Positions 52,683 to 62,020 are shown, numbered from the stretch's first letter. The stretch: DNA of 64,000 nt from an uncultured Lachnospiraceae bacterium (GCA_900550475.1 URSA01000015.1:1-64000); one strand, 5' to 3'. Notes: generated by a model not told the origin, from the sequence alone. A program made the numbers and translations.

Positions 52683-54374
52683 ATGAAAAAGATGAAAAGA
52701 GCAGTAGCCCTGCTTCTGACCCTGGTAATGTGCAGCGGTCTGCTGGCAGGCTGCGGAGGTACAAGCGGCGGATCTGACAAAAATATGATCACGCTGAATG
52801 TGTATAGCCAGCTGGCAAACTATTCCGGTGAGATGGTGGGCTGGTTCGCACAGATTTTAAAGGATAAGTGGAATGTAAAGATTAACCTGATTTCCGAGTC
52901 CGGCGGTGTGCTGGAGACCCGTATGGAGGCAGGTGATCTGGGTGATATCGTGGTGTTCGGTTCCGATGACACCTCATATCTGCAGGCTGTAAATGCAGGT
53001 CTGCTTCTGGATTGGGAGGAGGATAACCTCCTGCAGGAGTATGCACCCGACATTGCACAGAACATGAAGAACGCGCTGGAGAAAAACCGTGAGATCTCCG
53101 GAACAGGAAAGGTTTACGGCTTCGGACATAATGTTGCGGCAAGTTCTGAGAGCCATGAGGCATTCTTCTATACCTGGGATATCCGCTGGGATCTCTATGC
53201 ACAGCTTGGCTATCCGAAGGTGCGGAATTTGGACGATATGGTTTCTTTGTTTGAGAAGATGAAGGAGCTGTGTCCTACCGATGACGCAGGCAATACAACC
53301 TATGCAATGTCCCTGTGGCCTGACTGGGACGGCAACATGGTAATGTATGTGAAGGCAATGGCTACCGCATACTACGGCTATGATGAGATGGGTGTCGGCC
53401 ACTACAATGTAGAGACCGGTGAGTACTATGACTGTCTTGCAACTGACAGCCCGTACCTGGAAATGCTGAAGTTCTTCAACACCCTGTACCGCAAGGGACT
53501 TCTGGATCCCGATTCCATGACCCAGACCTACGATAAGATGATCGAGAAGGTACAGAATGGTGGTGTGTTCTTCTCCATCTTCAACTATGCCGGATCTGAT
53601 GGTTACAACAAGACAGAGCATTATTCCGAGAACAAGATCATGCGTTCTCTGGTTCCCACACAGGCGTCTCCTATCGCTTACGGTATGAGCGTGTACGGCG
53701 GAAACAGAGTATGGACGATTGGTGCCAATACCCAGTATCCTGAGCTTTGCATGGAGATCCTTGACTGGCTGTGTACGCCGGAAGGAAGACTGACCATGGA
53801 GTACGGCCCTAAGGGCGTTTGCTGGGATTATGACGAGAACAACAAGACCTACCTGACAGAGTTCGGTCTGCAGTGTGTGGAGGACAGAACCACCCTGATG
53901 CCGGATGAGTGGGGCGGCGCTACATTCAACGACGGTGCATTCCAGATCAACAATACTACATGGAGCTTGAATGACAAGAACCCTGAGTCCGGTGAGAAGT
54001 ATGACAGAAAGTTCTGGGCTAGTACGCAGAGCAAGGACGGTCTGTGTGCATACGATCTGGACTGGAGAGAGAAGACCGGCTGCACCACCGTGGAAGAGTA
54101 CATGGAGAAGACCGATTATGTGGTAGACATCGCAACCACCTATGCAGCACGCAAGATGGATGCGGATATGAAGAATGTACTTGAACAGGTTGCCAACTGT
54201 ATTGTAGAATACTCTTGGAACGCGATCTACGCGCAGACCGATGAAGAATTTGATTCACTGGTATCTGAGATGCGCGGCAAGGCAAAGGGCTACGGCTACG
54301 ATACCATTGTAGAGTGGTATCAGGAAGAAGCAGCTATCAAGAATGCTTTGCAGGAGCCTTTGAGAAACAACTAA
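52683..54374 (+). CDS. LplA-type oligosaccharide-binding lipoprotein
   Basis: A 563-residue binding protein. The signal peptide ends with lipobox LLAGC, and the mature protein starts Cys-Gly-Gly. GWFAQILKDKWNV and AGDLGDIVVFG are typical of the large LplA-like (family 1) receptors. It belongs with the two permeases directly upstream (37-base gap, AAGGAGG). It is distantly similar over its whole length to the lipoprotein at 57641. Confidence 0.92.
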   Translation: MKKMKRAVALLLTLVMCSGLLAGCGGTSGGSDKNMITLNVYSQLANYSGEMVGWFAQILKDKWNVKINLISESGGVLETRMEAGDLGDIVVFGSDDTSYLQAVNAGLLLDWEEDNLLQEYAPDIAQNMKNALEKNREISGTGKVYGFGHNVAASSESHEAFFYTWDIRWDLYAQLGYPKVRNLDDMVSLFEKMKELCPTDDAGNTTYAMSLWPDWDGNMVMYVKAMATAYYGYDEMGVGHYNVETGEYYDCLATDSPYLEMLKFFNTLYRKGLLDPDSMTQTYDKMIEKVQNGGVFFSIFNYAGSDGYNKTEHYSENKIMRSLVPTQASPIAYGMSVYGGNRVWTIGANTQYPELCMEILDWLCTPEGRLTMEYGPKGVCWDYDENNKTYLTEFGLQCVEDRTTLMPDEWGGATFNDGAFQINNTTWSLNDKNPESGEKYDRKFWASTQSKDGLCAYDLDWREKTGCTTVEEYMEKTDYVVDIATTYAARKMDADMKNVLEQVANCIVEYSWNAIYAQTDEEFDSLVSEMRGKAKGYGYDTIVEWYQEEAAIKNALQEPLRNN

Positions 54375-54392
54375 TCGTGGTTTTACACACGG

Positions 54393-54428
54393 GAGAGGGG
54401 TCGTATCCGCGACCTCTCTCTGTTTTTT
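54393..54428 (+). terminator. rho-independent terminator
   Basis: GAGAGGGGTCG (54393-54403) pairs with CGACCTCTCTC (54410-54420) with one wobble, followed by TG and six T. It may reduce expression of the two genes that follow, which have no evident promoter. Confidence 0.85.
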
Positions 54429-54447
54429 AGGGAGCAGGAGAGAGAAC

Positions 54448-55095
54448 ATGAAATTTTTTAGTGTTGACGGGGGACTTTACAAATTTATCTCAAGGCTGTG
54501 GGATGTGATCAAGCTGAATTTTCTCTGGCTGCTGTTTTCCCTGCCGATCGTCACCATGGGTGCCGCGACCGTGGCAGCTTACAGTGTGACACTGAAAATG
54601 GTGGATGATGCGGAAGGATATGTGGCAAGACAGTTTGTGAAGGCATTCAAGGAAAACTTAAAGCAGGGAATCCCGTTGGGGCTGATTTTTCTGTTTTGCT
54701 CCTATGTGGTTTATCTTGACTTTGAACTGTTTCAGAAGGTGGAGGGAAACCCTATCTATCTGCTGGCGTTCGGCATTGTGGCGGCATTCATTTTTACCAT
54801 GGCGTTCATCTACGCCTTCCCGCTGAGTGCGCGATATGCGAACACCCTGATCGGCACGATCAAAAACTCCGTAAACATTGCCACCAGATATTTTCTTAGG
54901 ACGCTGGCGCTTGTGGCGGTTCTTGCGGTGGAAGTGGTGATTTTCCTCTTTAACTCCACTACCATGTTTTTCGGAATACTGATCGGACCTGTCTGCATAA
55001 TGTTTACCATCAGCGGATTTGCCATGCACTTTTTCAGGGAGATTGAGAAGGAGCCCGGTGCAGTGACACAGACAGAAGAGGAAAAGGAGAATTAG
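54448..55095 (+). CDS. DUF624 (YesL-like) membrane protein
   Basis: A 215-residue membrane protein with about five helices. The N-terminal block (LWDVIKLNFLWLLFSLPIVT, then GAATVAAYSV) is the DUF624/YesL hallmark. Genes of this family sit next to Lpl/Yes-type importers and YesM/YesN systems, but their role is unknown. GGAGCAGGAGAG precedes the ATG. It is followed after four bases by an esterase gene. Confidence 0.9.
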   Translation: MKFFSVDGGLYKFISRLWDVIKLNFLWLLFSLPIVTMGAATVAAYSVTLKMVDDAEGYVARQFVKAFKENLKQGIPLGLIFLFCSYVVYLDFELFQKVEGNPIYLLAFGIVAAFIFTMAFIYAFPLSARYANTLIGTIKNSVNIATRYFLRTLALVAVLAVEVVIFLFNSTTMFFGILIGPVCIMFTISGFAMHFFREIEKEPGAVTQTEEEKEN

Positions 55096-55098
55096 ACC

Positions 55099-55953
55099 AT
55101 GATTCAACAGACGATACAGTTTGAGCTTGCGGGAAGCCTTCCGGGCTCCTGCATGAAAACATATATTATCGAGGATTCACCTGAATTTGTGATCAACAAG
55201 AGACCTGTGGTGATCGTGTGCCCGGGCGGCGGTTATGCCTATCTGTCCGACCGGGAGGGCGAGGTGCTTGCCCTGCAGTATGTTGCTATGGGATATCACG
55301 CGGTGGTGTTGCATTACTCCATTGCCCCTGCTGTGTTCCCGGCGGCTTTTCTGGAGATGGCGGCATGTGTCCTGCTTCTGCGTGAAAAGGCGGAGGAGTG
55401 GCATATAGATCCGGACAAGATTATCGTGGAGGGCTCCTCTGCGGGCGGTCATGTTGCCGCAGGCTACGGTATGTTCTGGAAACAGGATTTCATTGCGGAG
55501 GGAATCGGACTGGAGAGTGCGGATCGTGAGATTCTGCGCCCCAACGGTATGATCCTGAATTATCCGGTTATCACATCCGGTGAATTTGCCCACAGGGACT
55601 CTTTTGTAAACCTTTTGGGAGACCGATATGATGAACTGGTGGAGCAGATGTCGCTGGAGAAGCAGGTGAGTGCCGATACGCCTCCTGCCTTTATCTGGCA
55701 TACCTTCACGGACGGCTGTGTGCCGGTGGAAAATTCCCTTTTGCTGGTGGGCGCTATGCGCCGGGCGGGCATCTCCGTGGAATTTCACATGTACCCCTCG
55801 GGCGGACACGGGCTCGGTCTTGCCAATAAGCTGACGGAGAGCCCCTTCGGATATGAGATTGAGCCTTGCTGCCAGAGCTGGATCGGGCTTGTGCACACAT
55901 GGCTGCGGCATCTGGGAAAAAAGGAATTTGACGAAAAGGAAAAACAGATTTAG
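55099..55953 (+). CDS. alpha/beta-hydrolase esterase (acetyl-xylan-esterase-like), copy 2
   Basis: A 284-residue esterase related to the one at 42888: CPGGGYAYLSDREGE, GSSAGGHVAAGYGMFW, WHTFTDGCVP and a final GGHGLGLANKL. Nucleophile Ser, Asp and His are all in place. The two copies differ enough to have separate substrates. AAAAGGAG lies upstream, inside the end of the DUF624 gene. Likely a cytoplasmic deacylase for imported acylated oligosaccharides. Confidence 0.85.
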   Translation: MIQQTIQFELAGSLPGSCMKTYIIEDSPEFVINKRPVVIVCPGGGYAYLSDREGEVLALQYVAMGYHAVVLHYSIAPAVFPAAFLEMAACVLLLREKAEEWHIDPDKIIVEGSSAGGHVAAGYGMFWKQDFIAEGIGLESADREILRPNGMILNYPVITSGEFAHRDSFVNLLGDRYDELVEQMSLEKQVSADTPPAFIWHTFTDGCVPVENSLLLVGAMRRAGISVEFHMYPSGGHGLGLANKLTESPFGYEIEPCCQSWIGLVHTWLRHLGKKEFDEKEKQI

Positions 55954-55960
55954 AAAAAAA

Positions 55961-55986
55961 GGGACAGCCTATTCTTCGGCTGTCCC
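55961..55986. terminator. bidirectional terminator between convergent genes
   Basis: GGGACAGCC (55961-55969) pairs with GGCTGTCCC (55978-55986). A tract of seven A lies to the left and T5 a few bases to the right. The right arm lies in the last codons of the minus-strand YesN gene, so it can stop transcription from both sides. Confidence 0.85.
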
Positions 55987-57540
55987 TCCGTTTTTCTTGC
56001 GGAATTCCGCGGGGCTCTCCCCCACATACTTGCGGAATTTTTTATGGAAATAGTCCACGTTGCGGTATCCGACCCGCTCCGCAATCTCGTAGACCTTGTA
56101 ATTGTTCTGCAAGAGCAGCTCCTTCGAGTGCTCAATGCGCATGTGATCCACATAGGAGTTGAAGCTCTCGCCCACGGTCTTGTTGAAGATTTTCCCCAGA
56201 TAGGCGCTGTTGTAGCCGAACAGGGGGGCGATGGTCTCTAGCTTGATGTTGTTCTGATAGTTATGATCTATGTAGTACAGGATATCGTCCAACACATTGC
56301 TGCGGGAAGGGTTTCCGGTAGCGTTCATCACCATCTCAAACTGCTCGGACAAGAACTGGATGATCTCATACATATAATATTTCTTCTCGATGAAATCGAT
56401 CACGGTGGAGTTGGTGGGAAAAGGTATGGTCAGGGTATTGTATACCAGATTGATCTTCTCTTTGATGCGCAGGTATAAATCCGTCAAAAACAGCTTGACC
56501 TCGGAGATGTCACTCTGTACGTTATACAGGTAGTTTTCCAGCGCGTACAGCGTTTCTGCCACGTTCTTGCGGTTGAAGGTCTGCAGATATCCCACGATAT
56601 AGTCGGTGTACTCCGAGAGCTTTTCCGGCTGGAGCTGTTTTGTCGCCTGACTGATGTCGGGCAGCTCCTCGTAGCCCAGCGTGTGCTGTCCCTGCACGCA
56701 GAAAAAGCGGCGGGAGATCAGACGGCTGGCGTCCTCATAGGAAAGATGCACCTCGTCCAGATTGTTCACAGGTCTGCCGTAAGCGAGAAACAGCGTGTCC
56801 ATGGGGCTGCCCTTCTGGGGAGGAATGGAGCTGTTGTAATGCTCCAGAAAATCCTGAAAGCGGTTCAGCGCGTAGCTTCCCTTCAACAGAATTACATCCT
56901 TCTGCTCCTCTTCAAAGTGATGGAAGGTGTGTTCGTCCCTGTTTGTGACCTTCAGAAGATCGGCAAAGCTGTAGGAAAGGCTTCCCAACTTCCGGCTGAA
57001 GTTCTCATAGATCACGACCTGATAGACATCTGCGGCGAGCTCAAGATCTGCGGCGTCTGCGGCGGAGATCCCCTCCTCCGGGGAGATGCCGGTTACAAGC
57101 TCATGCAGAATGACATTGCGCGCCTTTTTGCGCAGATGCTCAAAGCTGTCCTGACTGCGGGTCTCATTGTCCAGAGAGATCTTGATTTTTTCGACTGCCT
57201 CGGAGAGCGCATCTTCGTCAATGGGCTTGGTCAGGTAAAAGTCTACGCCATAGCGGATCGCCTCCTGTGCGTAGCGGAAGTCGGAATAGCCGCTCAGAAT
57301 AATAAACTTACCCTTGTAATCCTGTTCTCTGGCTGCTTTTACCACTTCCAGTCCAAGCATTTTGGGCATACGGATGTCCAGAAGAACCAGCTCCGGCTGG
57401 CGTGACAAGATAAAGCGGAGAGCATCTTCGCCGTTTGCTGCCTCCCCGCCGACACAAAAACCATATTCTTCCCAGCTCATTATGCATTTCAGCCCGTCGC
57501 GGATCAGGGCTTCATCGTCTGCAATCAAAACCTGATACAT
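55969..57540 (-). CDS. YesN-type AraC-family response regulator
   Basis: A 523-residue regulator. The receiver domain has the phospho-acceptor in LVLLDIRMPKM (near Asp55) and the Lys in YLTKPID. A middle domain of about 260 residues follows, then two AraC-type helix-turn-helix motifs at the C-terminus (IKLETIAPLFGYNSAYLGKI and YEIAERVGYRNVDYFHKKF). It is the expected partner of the YesM kinase at 46240, and probably activates the transporter, surface-protein and second binding-protein genes. It is encoded on the opposite strand. Confidence 0.93.
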   Translation of the reverse strand: MYQVLIADDEALIRDGLKCIMSWEEYGFCVGGEAANGEDALRFILSRQPELVLLDIRMPKMLGLEVVKAAREQDYKGKFIILSGYSDFRYAQEAIRYGVDFYLTKPIDEDALSEAVEKIKISLDNETRSQDSFEHLRKKARNVILHELVTGISPEEGISAADAADLELAADVYQVVIYENFSRKLGSLSYSFADLLKVTNRDEHTFHHFEEEQKDVILLKGSYALNRFQDFLEHYNSSIPPQKGSPMDTLFLAYGRPVNNLDEVHLSYEDASRLISRRFFCVQGQHTLGYEELPDISQATKQLQPEKLSEYTDYIVGYLQTFNRKNVAETLYALENYLYNVQSDISEVKLFLTDLYLRIKEKINLVYNTLTIPFPTNSTVIDFIEKKYYMYEIIQFLSEQFEMVMNATGNPSRSNVLDDILYYIDHNYQNNIKLETIAPLFGYNSAYLGKIFNKTVGESFNSYVDHMRIEHSKELLLQNNYKVYEIAERVGYRNVDYFHKKFRKYVGESPAEFRKKNGGTAEE

Positions 57541-57580
57541 AGCATACCTCCATTTGGCACTAACTGTAGTATAAAAGAGT

Positions 57581-57609
57581 TTGAAAATTGCGTCAAGTTT
57601 TTGTATAAT
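57581..57609 (+). promoter_or_regulatory. promoter of the second binding-lipoprotein gene
   Basis: TTGAAA (57581-57586) and a perfect TATAAT (57604-57609) are 17 bases apart. The start site would be about 25 bases before the ATG at 57641. Confidence 0.75.
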
Positions 57610-57640
57610 TTTTATAAGTATTCAGGAAAGGACATTGTAT

Positions 57641-59392
57641 ATGGTCAAAAAGAGAGGCGCCCGGTTTGCGGCACTGTTTATCATTATGGCACTTACCCTC
57701 GGAGGATGCGGTCTGCCCGCCTTCGGCACGGCAAAGGATGAATGTCCGTATGAGGAGTTTATCGTGGTGGATGTGTTCGACTCCCAGGCGAATTTTCAGG
57801 GAATCCAATCCGGCTGGTTTGCCAAGATTGTGAAGGATAAATTCAATATGGAACTGAATATCATTGCGCCGAACGTGGCGGGGGGCGGGGATACGCTCTA
57901 CGAGATCCGTTCCGCAGCAGGCGATCTGGGTGATCTGATCATCGTGGGCGGTGACAACGGCAGGCTGGAGAGCCTTGTGACAGCGAATCTGGTTGTGGAT
58001 ATCAGCGGATACCTGAAGGACAAGGGGATCATGCAGTACGAAACCGCCATCCGCGAGCTCAATGATGTGGTGTCGAAGGAGGCAATTTACGCAGTTCCCT
58101 CGGAGCTTTCCTCAAACGGGGCGCTGATGTCCAGCGAGACCACGGAGCCGACCTATGGCGTCTACCTGCGATGGGACGCCTATGCGAGTCTTGGCTATCC
58201 TGCCATTGACACGCTGGAGGATCTGCTTCCGCTGTTGAAACAGATGCAGGAATTGATACCCTGCGGAGATACGGGGAATCCTACCTATGCCTTTTCCTTT
58301 TTTAAGGACTGGGACGGCAACATGATGAACAATGCAAAGCAGCCTGCATGCCTTTACGGCTATGACGAGTACGGCTTTACCCTGGCAAAGGCGGACGGCA
58401 GCGATTTCCAAAGCATTCTGGATGAAGACTCACTCTATATGCGCGCGCTGAAGCTTTATTTTCAGGCAAATCAGATGGGATTGGTGGATCCGGATTCCCC
58501 CACCCAGAATTACGAGAGCGTTTTCTCAAAGTATCAGGATGGCGATGTGTTGTTCGGCATATGGCCGTGGCTTGCACAGTCCGCTTACAATACCCTGAGC
58601 CACAAGGAGGAGGGGAAGGGCTTTATGCTGGCGCCCATTTCCGATATGCAGATTTTTTCCTACGGATGCAGGGCAATGGGAAATTCCCAGACCGTGATCG
58701 CGGTGGGAAGCGGTGCCAAGGATCCGCAGCGCCTTGCCGATTTTATCGACTGGCTGTATTCCCCGGAGGGAATCCGTATCAATGGGGCGCAGGCTTCCGG
58801 CGGAACGGGAGGGCCGGAGGGGCTGACATGGGAAATGACGGAGGAAGGCCCTGTTCTGACCGATTTTGGCGTACAGGCGCTTATGAACGGCGAAATTGAT
58901 GTGCCGGAGGAATGGGGCGGCGGCTCCTGGCGGGACGGCATTTCAGCGCTCAATTTCAAGTCTGTGGTGCAGAGCGATACGGATCCGGACGGATACCCAT
59001 ATGCCTATTCCCTGTGGGATTCTGTCATTCAGATGGATGTCACGGAGCTTGACAGGTCATGGCGGGACTATATGGGCGCCGATTCGACCATGGAATATCT
59101 GCAGGAAAACAACATGATTGCGGTAGCGCCGGGCTGCGACTATCAGAGACCTACGGAATCCTCCGAAATATCCACCATGCGCAGCCAGTGCAAGAATATT
59201 ATTGTGGAATATTCCTGGAAAATGATTTTTGCTGAGGATGAGCAGACTTTTTACGAGCTGTATAATACCATGAAGACAAAGGTGGGCAGTCTGGGCTACG
59301 GGGAGGTTCTGCAGGTGGATATGCAGAATGCCAAGGCACAGGATGCGGCGCGCAAGTCGGCAGCGGAAAAATACAGCGGCGGGGAGCGTTGA
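57641..59392 (+). CDS. second LplA-type binding lipoprotein
   Basis: A 583-residue binding protein with lipobox LGGC. It is similar along its whole length to the one at 52683 (for example GWFAKIVKDKFNMELNII, AGDLGDLIIVGG, DWDGNM). No permease genes accompany it, so it may offer a second ligand specificity to the importer at 50213-52645. The frame is open upstream to 57581, but that would place the start inside the promoter; GGAAAGGA before 57641 fixes it. Confidence 0.9.
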   Translation: MVKKRGARFAALFIIMALTLGGCGLPAFGTAKDECPYEEFIVVDVFDSQANFQGIQSGWFAKIVKDKFNMELNIIAPNVAGGGDTLYEIRSAAGDLGDLIIVGGDNGRLESLVTANLVVDISGYLKDKGIMQYETAIRELNDVVSKEAIYAVPSELSSNGALMSSETTEPTYGVYLRWDAYASLGYPAIDTLEDLLPLLKQMQELIPCGDTGNPTYAFSFFKDWDGNMMNNAKQPACLYGYDEYGFTLAKADGSDFQSILDEDSLYMRALKLYFQANQMGLVDPDSPTQNYESVFSKYQDGDVLFGIWPWLAQSAYNTLSHKEEGKGFMLAPISDMQIFSYGCRAMGNSQTVIAVGSGAKDPQRLADFIDWLYSPEGIRINGAQASGGTGGPEGLTWEMTEEGPVLTDFGVQALMNGEIDVPEEWGGGSWRDGISALNFKSVVQSDTDPDGYPYAYSLWDSVIQMDVTELDRSWRDYMGADSTMEYLQENNMIAVAPGCDYQRPTESSEISTMRSQCKNIIVEYSWKMIFAEDEQTFYELYNTMKTKVGSLGYGEVLQVDMQNAKAQDAARKSAAEKYSGGER

Positions 59393-59395
59393 CAG

Positions 59396-60325
59396 ATGGA
59401 GTATATTGTATTTGATCTGGAGTGGAATCAGGGTGGCAATGAGGAGCATGAGAGAGAAAAACTGTGCTTTGAGATCGTGGAGATCGGTGCCGTGAAAATG
59501 AACGAGAAGGGTGTGATGATCTCGGAGTTCAGCCGTCTTGTGAAGCCTCAGGTTTACCATGAAATGCATAAAATTACCAGCAGGCTGATCCATTTGCAGA
59601 TGCAGGAGCTGGAGCACGGGAGCCCCTTTGAGGAGGTTGCGGAGCAATTTCTGGACTGGTGCGGAACGGACTATATCTTCTGCACATGGGGGCCTCTGGA
59701 TCTGACGGAGCTGCAGCGGAATATGCAGTATTATGGCATGGAAGCACTGGCAAAAGGCCCGCTTGCGTTTCTGGATATCCAAAAGCTCTTCAGTCTGGCA
59801 TACGAGGATGGAAAGAGCCGGAAGTCTCTGGAATACGCCGTGGATTTTCTGGGTCTGGAGAAGGACATTCCCTTTCACCGCGCATTCAGCGACGCTTACT
59901 ATGCAGGGAAGGTTTTAGCCCGCATCCCGGAGAAATTTTATGGGAACTGCTCCTATGACCTGTTTCACCTGCCCGCAGAAAGAGCGGATGAGGTGCATGT
60001 GGTTTTTGACGGTTATGAAAAATATATTTCCCGTGTATTTCCGAACAAGGCGGCAGCGCTGACGGACCGCGAGGTCATCAGCAGCAAATGCTATCTCTGC
60101 CATAAAAATCTGAAAAAAAAGATCCGCTGGTTTACACCTAACGGAAAGCATTATTACTGTGTGGCATACTGTGACTGCCACGGCTATATGAAAGGAAAGA
60201 TCCGCATAAGGCGGGCGGAGGGAGACTGTGTCTACGTGGTCAAGACCACAAAATTCATCAGCCCGTCAGATGCGGAGGATATCAGTCTGCGCCGAAATCG
60301 TGCAAAGAAGAGAAAGGATCAATAG
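59396..60325 (+). CDS. DEDDh 3'-5' exonuclease with Cys-rich C-terminus
   Basis: A 309-residue exonuclease domain protein. The acidic residues are Asp7 and Glu9 (FDLEWN), an Asp in WGPLDLTEL, and His-x4-Asp in HRAFSDAYY. It resembles the KapD/sporulation-inhibitor type. After the nuclease (about 190) comes an extra domain with CYLCHKN and later YYCVAYCDCHG, a likely zinc ribbon, then a basic tail. The substrate (RNA or DNA) is not known. It follows the lipoprotein gene by three bases; its 3' end overlaps that of the convergent carboxypeptidase gene by seven bases. Confidence 0.85.
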   Translation: MEYIVFDLEWNQGGNEEHEREKLCFEIVEIGAVKMNEKGVMISEFSRLVKPQVYHEMHKITSRLIHLQMQELEHGSPFEEVAEQFLDWCGTDYIFCTWGPLDLTELQRNMQYYGMEALAKGPLAFLDIQKLFSLAYEDGKSRKSLEYAVDFLGLEKDIPFHRAFSDAYYAGKVLARIPEKFYGNCSYDLFHLPAERADEVHVVFDGYEKYISRVFPNKAAALTDREVISSKCYLCHKNLKKKIRWFTPNGKHYYCVAYCDCHGYMKGKIRIRRAEGDCVYVVKTTKFISPSDAEDISLRRNRAKKRKDQ

Positions 60326-61893
60326 TCGTAATCCCGGAAACGGTTCGGGTGCTTCGGCTTCCTTCTCTTTCTGCGCTTCGGAGAAGGCGTTCTCTCTTCT
60401 TCCGCATCGAATGCCCTGCGACGGTATCGGTTTCTCTTTTTTCTTCTGCTGCGAAGCCAGCTTCGGCGTGTACTGCGCTCTCTCCCGGAAAACTGATAAT
60501 TTGTAAAAAAGGCATACACAAACAGAAGGAGTGCGATCACTCCTGCGATTCCCAGAATCCAGAGGATCACCCGGAAGATATTGACAAAAATAACCTTTGC
60601 ACCGAAGGGCGCGGAATCGCCTTCGGATACGGAGGGCTGCTGCATGGTTCCACTCTCAAAGCGGTAGATATCGCTGTTTTGCAGAAAATCCACCGAGACA
60701 GAGCCCAGAAACTGATCCCGGTAGGTGTAGGTGATCAGAGCTGCCTGTCCCGCATCCAGCCCATCGTAGGTGATGGAGGAAGTAACGTCCGAAAAAGGGA
60801 CGGTCTTTGGCAGAACGATACAATCCTCCGTGTTCAGGGAGAGAATCGGTTTTGAATTGCCGAAAATATCGTTCTCGCTGTATATAAAGCTGGTATTGTC
60901 GATATTAAAGCGGGTTTCCGTCTGGGAGATATTGACCCGGCTGAAATTGCTGAAACCGTAGTTGAAAAGCGCGATTGTGTCCTCGTACTGGCTGGGGGCG
61001 TTTTCCGCCAGAACAACGGCGATCAGCCTTAGTCCGTCTTTCTCCGCGCAGCTTACCAGAGAACTCTTGGCAGCTACCGTATAGCCGGTTTTGCTGCCCA
61101 CCAGATACTCGTAGGCGTAGGTTTTGCCGGGCAGAAGCTGGTTTTTCGCATTTTCAATCACATGCTTGGGCTGGTTATCCGTGGCGGGAATGTCAAGCCT
61201 TTTGGAGGAGGATATCTTGCACAGCAGCTCATTTGCAAAGAAAGCCCTTCCGATTCTGGAAAGGTCATAGGCGGAGGTATAGTGGTTCTCGTCCGGCAGT
61301 CCGTTCGGATTGACAAAGTGGGAATCCACGCAGCCAAGCTCTGCGGCGCGCTCGTTCATAACGGCGGCGAAATCCTCCCAGGTGGTTCCCGTGATATGCT
61401 CTGCCACGGCAAAGGCGCACTCATTGGCGGATGCGATCAGAATGGCGTTCAGACACTGCTCCATGGTCAGCTCATAGCCCACATCCATGGCGATGTGGTT
61501 GCTGTCTCTGGGGGTGTCAAACACCGCATCATACGAAAAAGTGACGATCTCGTCCATGCTGCACCGCTCGGTGGCGATGAGGCAGGTCAGGATTTTGGTA
61601 GTGCTTGCCGGATAAAGCTGTTCATGTATGTTCTTTGCATAGAGGATCGCGCCCGTGTCCGCATCGATCAGAATGGCGGACTGAGCCCCCGTGACAGGCC
61701 CCTGCGGCCAGTTTGGAATGGCATTGCTCTCAATGGGAATGGCAGCGCGCTCCTCCGCATCATCAATCACGGGAAGGGCGTACACGGGTATGGCCTCCGC
61801 AAACAGCAGGCTTCCCGCGCAGAACAGCGCCAGACTGAGGTTGAATAATTTATTAAATTTATATTTAACTTTTGAAAAAAACAAGGAAAACAC
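60319..61893 (-). CDS. D-alanyl-D-alanine carboxypeptidase (DacF type)
   Basis: A 524-residue penicillin-binding protein that trims the terminal D-Ala of peptidoglycan stem peptides. The signal segment lies near 18-38. The catalytic set is complete: Ser97-x-x-Lys100 (PASTTK), Ser155-x-Asn157 (SANE) and Lys268-Thr-Gly (GSKTGYT). A C-terminal membrane helix (about 432-458) is followed by an Arg/Lys-rich cytoplasmic tail of some 60 residues. GTG at 61893 is the outer start; a TTG at 61884 has better spacing from GGAG, so the true start may be three codons later. Confidence 0.92.
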   Translation of the reverse strand: MFSLFFSKVKYKFNKLFNLSLALFCAGSLLFAEAIPVYALPVIDDAEERAAIPIESNAIPNWPQGPVTGAQSAILIDADTGAILYAKNIHEQLYPASTTKILTCLIATERCSMDEIVTFSYDAVFDTPRDSNHIAMDVGYELTMEQCLNAILIASANECAFAVAEHITGTTWEDFAAVMNERAAELGCVDSHFVNPNGLPDENHYTSAYDLSRIGRAFFANELLCKISSSKRLDIPATDNQPKHVIENAKNQLLPGKTYAYEYLVGSKTGYTVAAKSSLVSCAEKDGLRLIAVVLAENAPSQYEDTIALFNYGFSNFSRVNISQTETRFNIDNTSFIYSENDIFGNSKPILSLNTEDCIVLPKTVPFSDVTSSITYDGLDAGQAALITYTYRDQFLGSVSVDFLQNSDIYRFESGTMQQPSVSEGDSAPFGAKVIFVNIFRVILWILGIAGVIALLLFVYAFFTNYQFSGRERSTRRSWLRSRRKKRNRYRRRAFDAEEERTPSPKRRKRRKPKHPNRFRDYDY

Positions 61894-61940
61894 TCCGTTT
61901 CATGGACGGTTCACGTCCGGTAATCAAAATTCACACTCCT

Positions 61941-61969
61941 ATCATACACTATTTCACTGTAATTTGAAA
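61941..61969 (-). promoter_or_regulatory. possible promoter of the dacF-type gene
   Basis: On the minus strand TTTCAA and TATGAT are 17 bases apart, upstream of the GTG start. The -35 match is moderate. Confidence 0.35.
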
Positions 61970-62020
61970 TCTTAATTTCATTGCGAAATCCCTTAAAATA
62001 GCTTATACTTAAAAATCATA

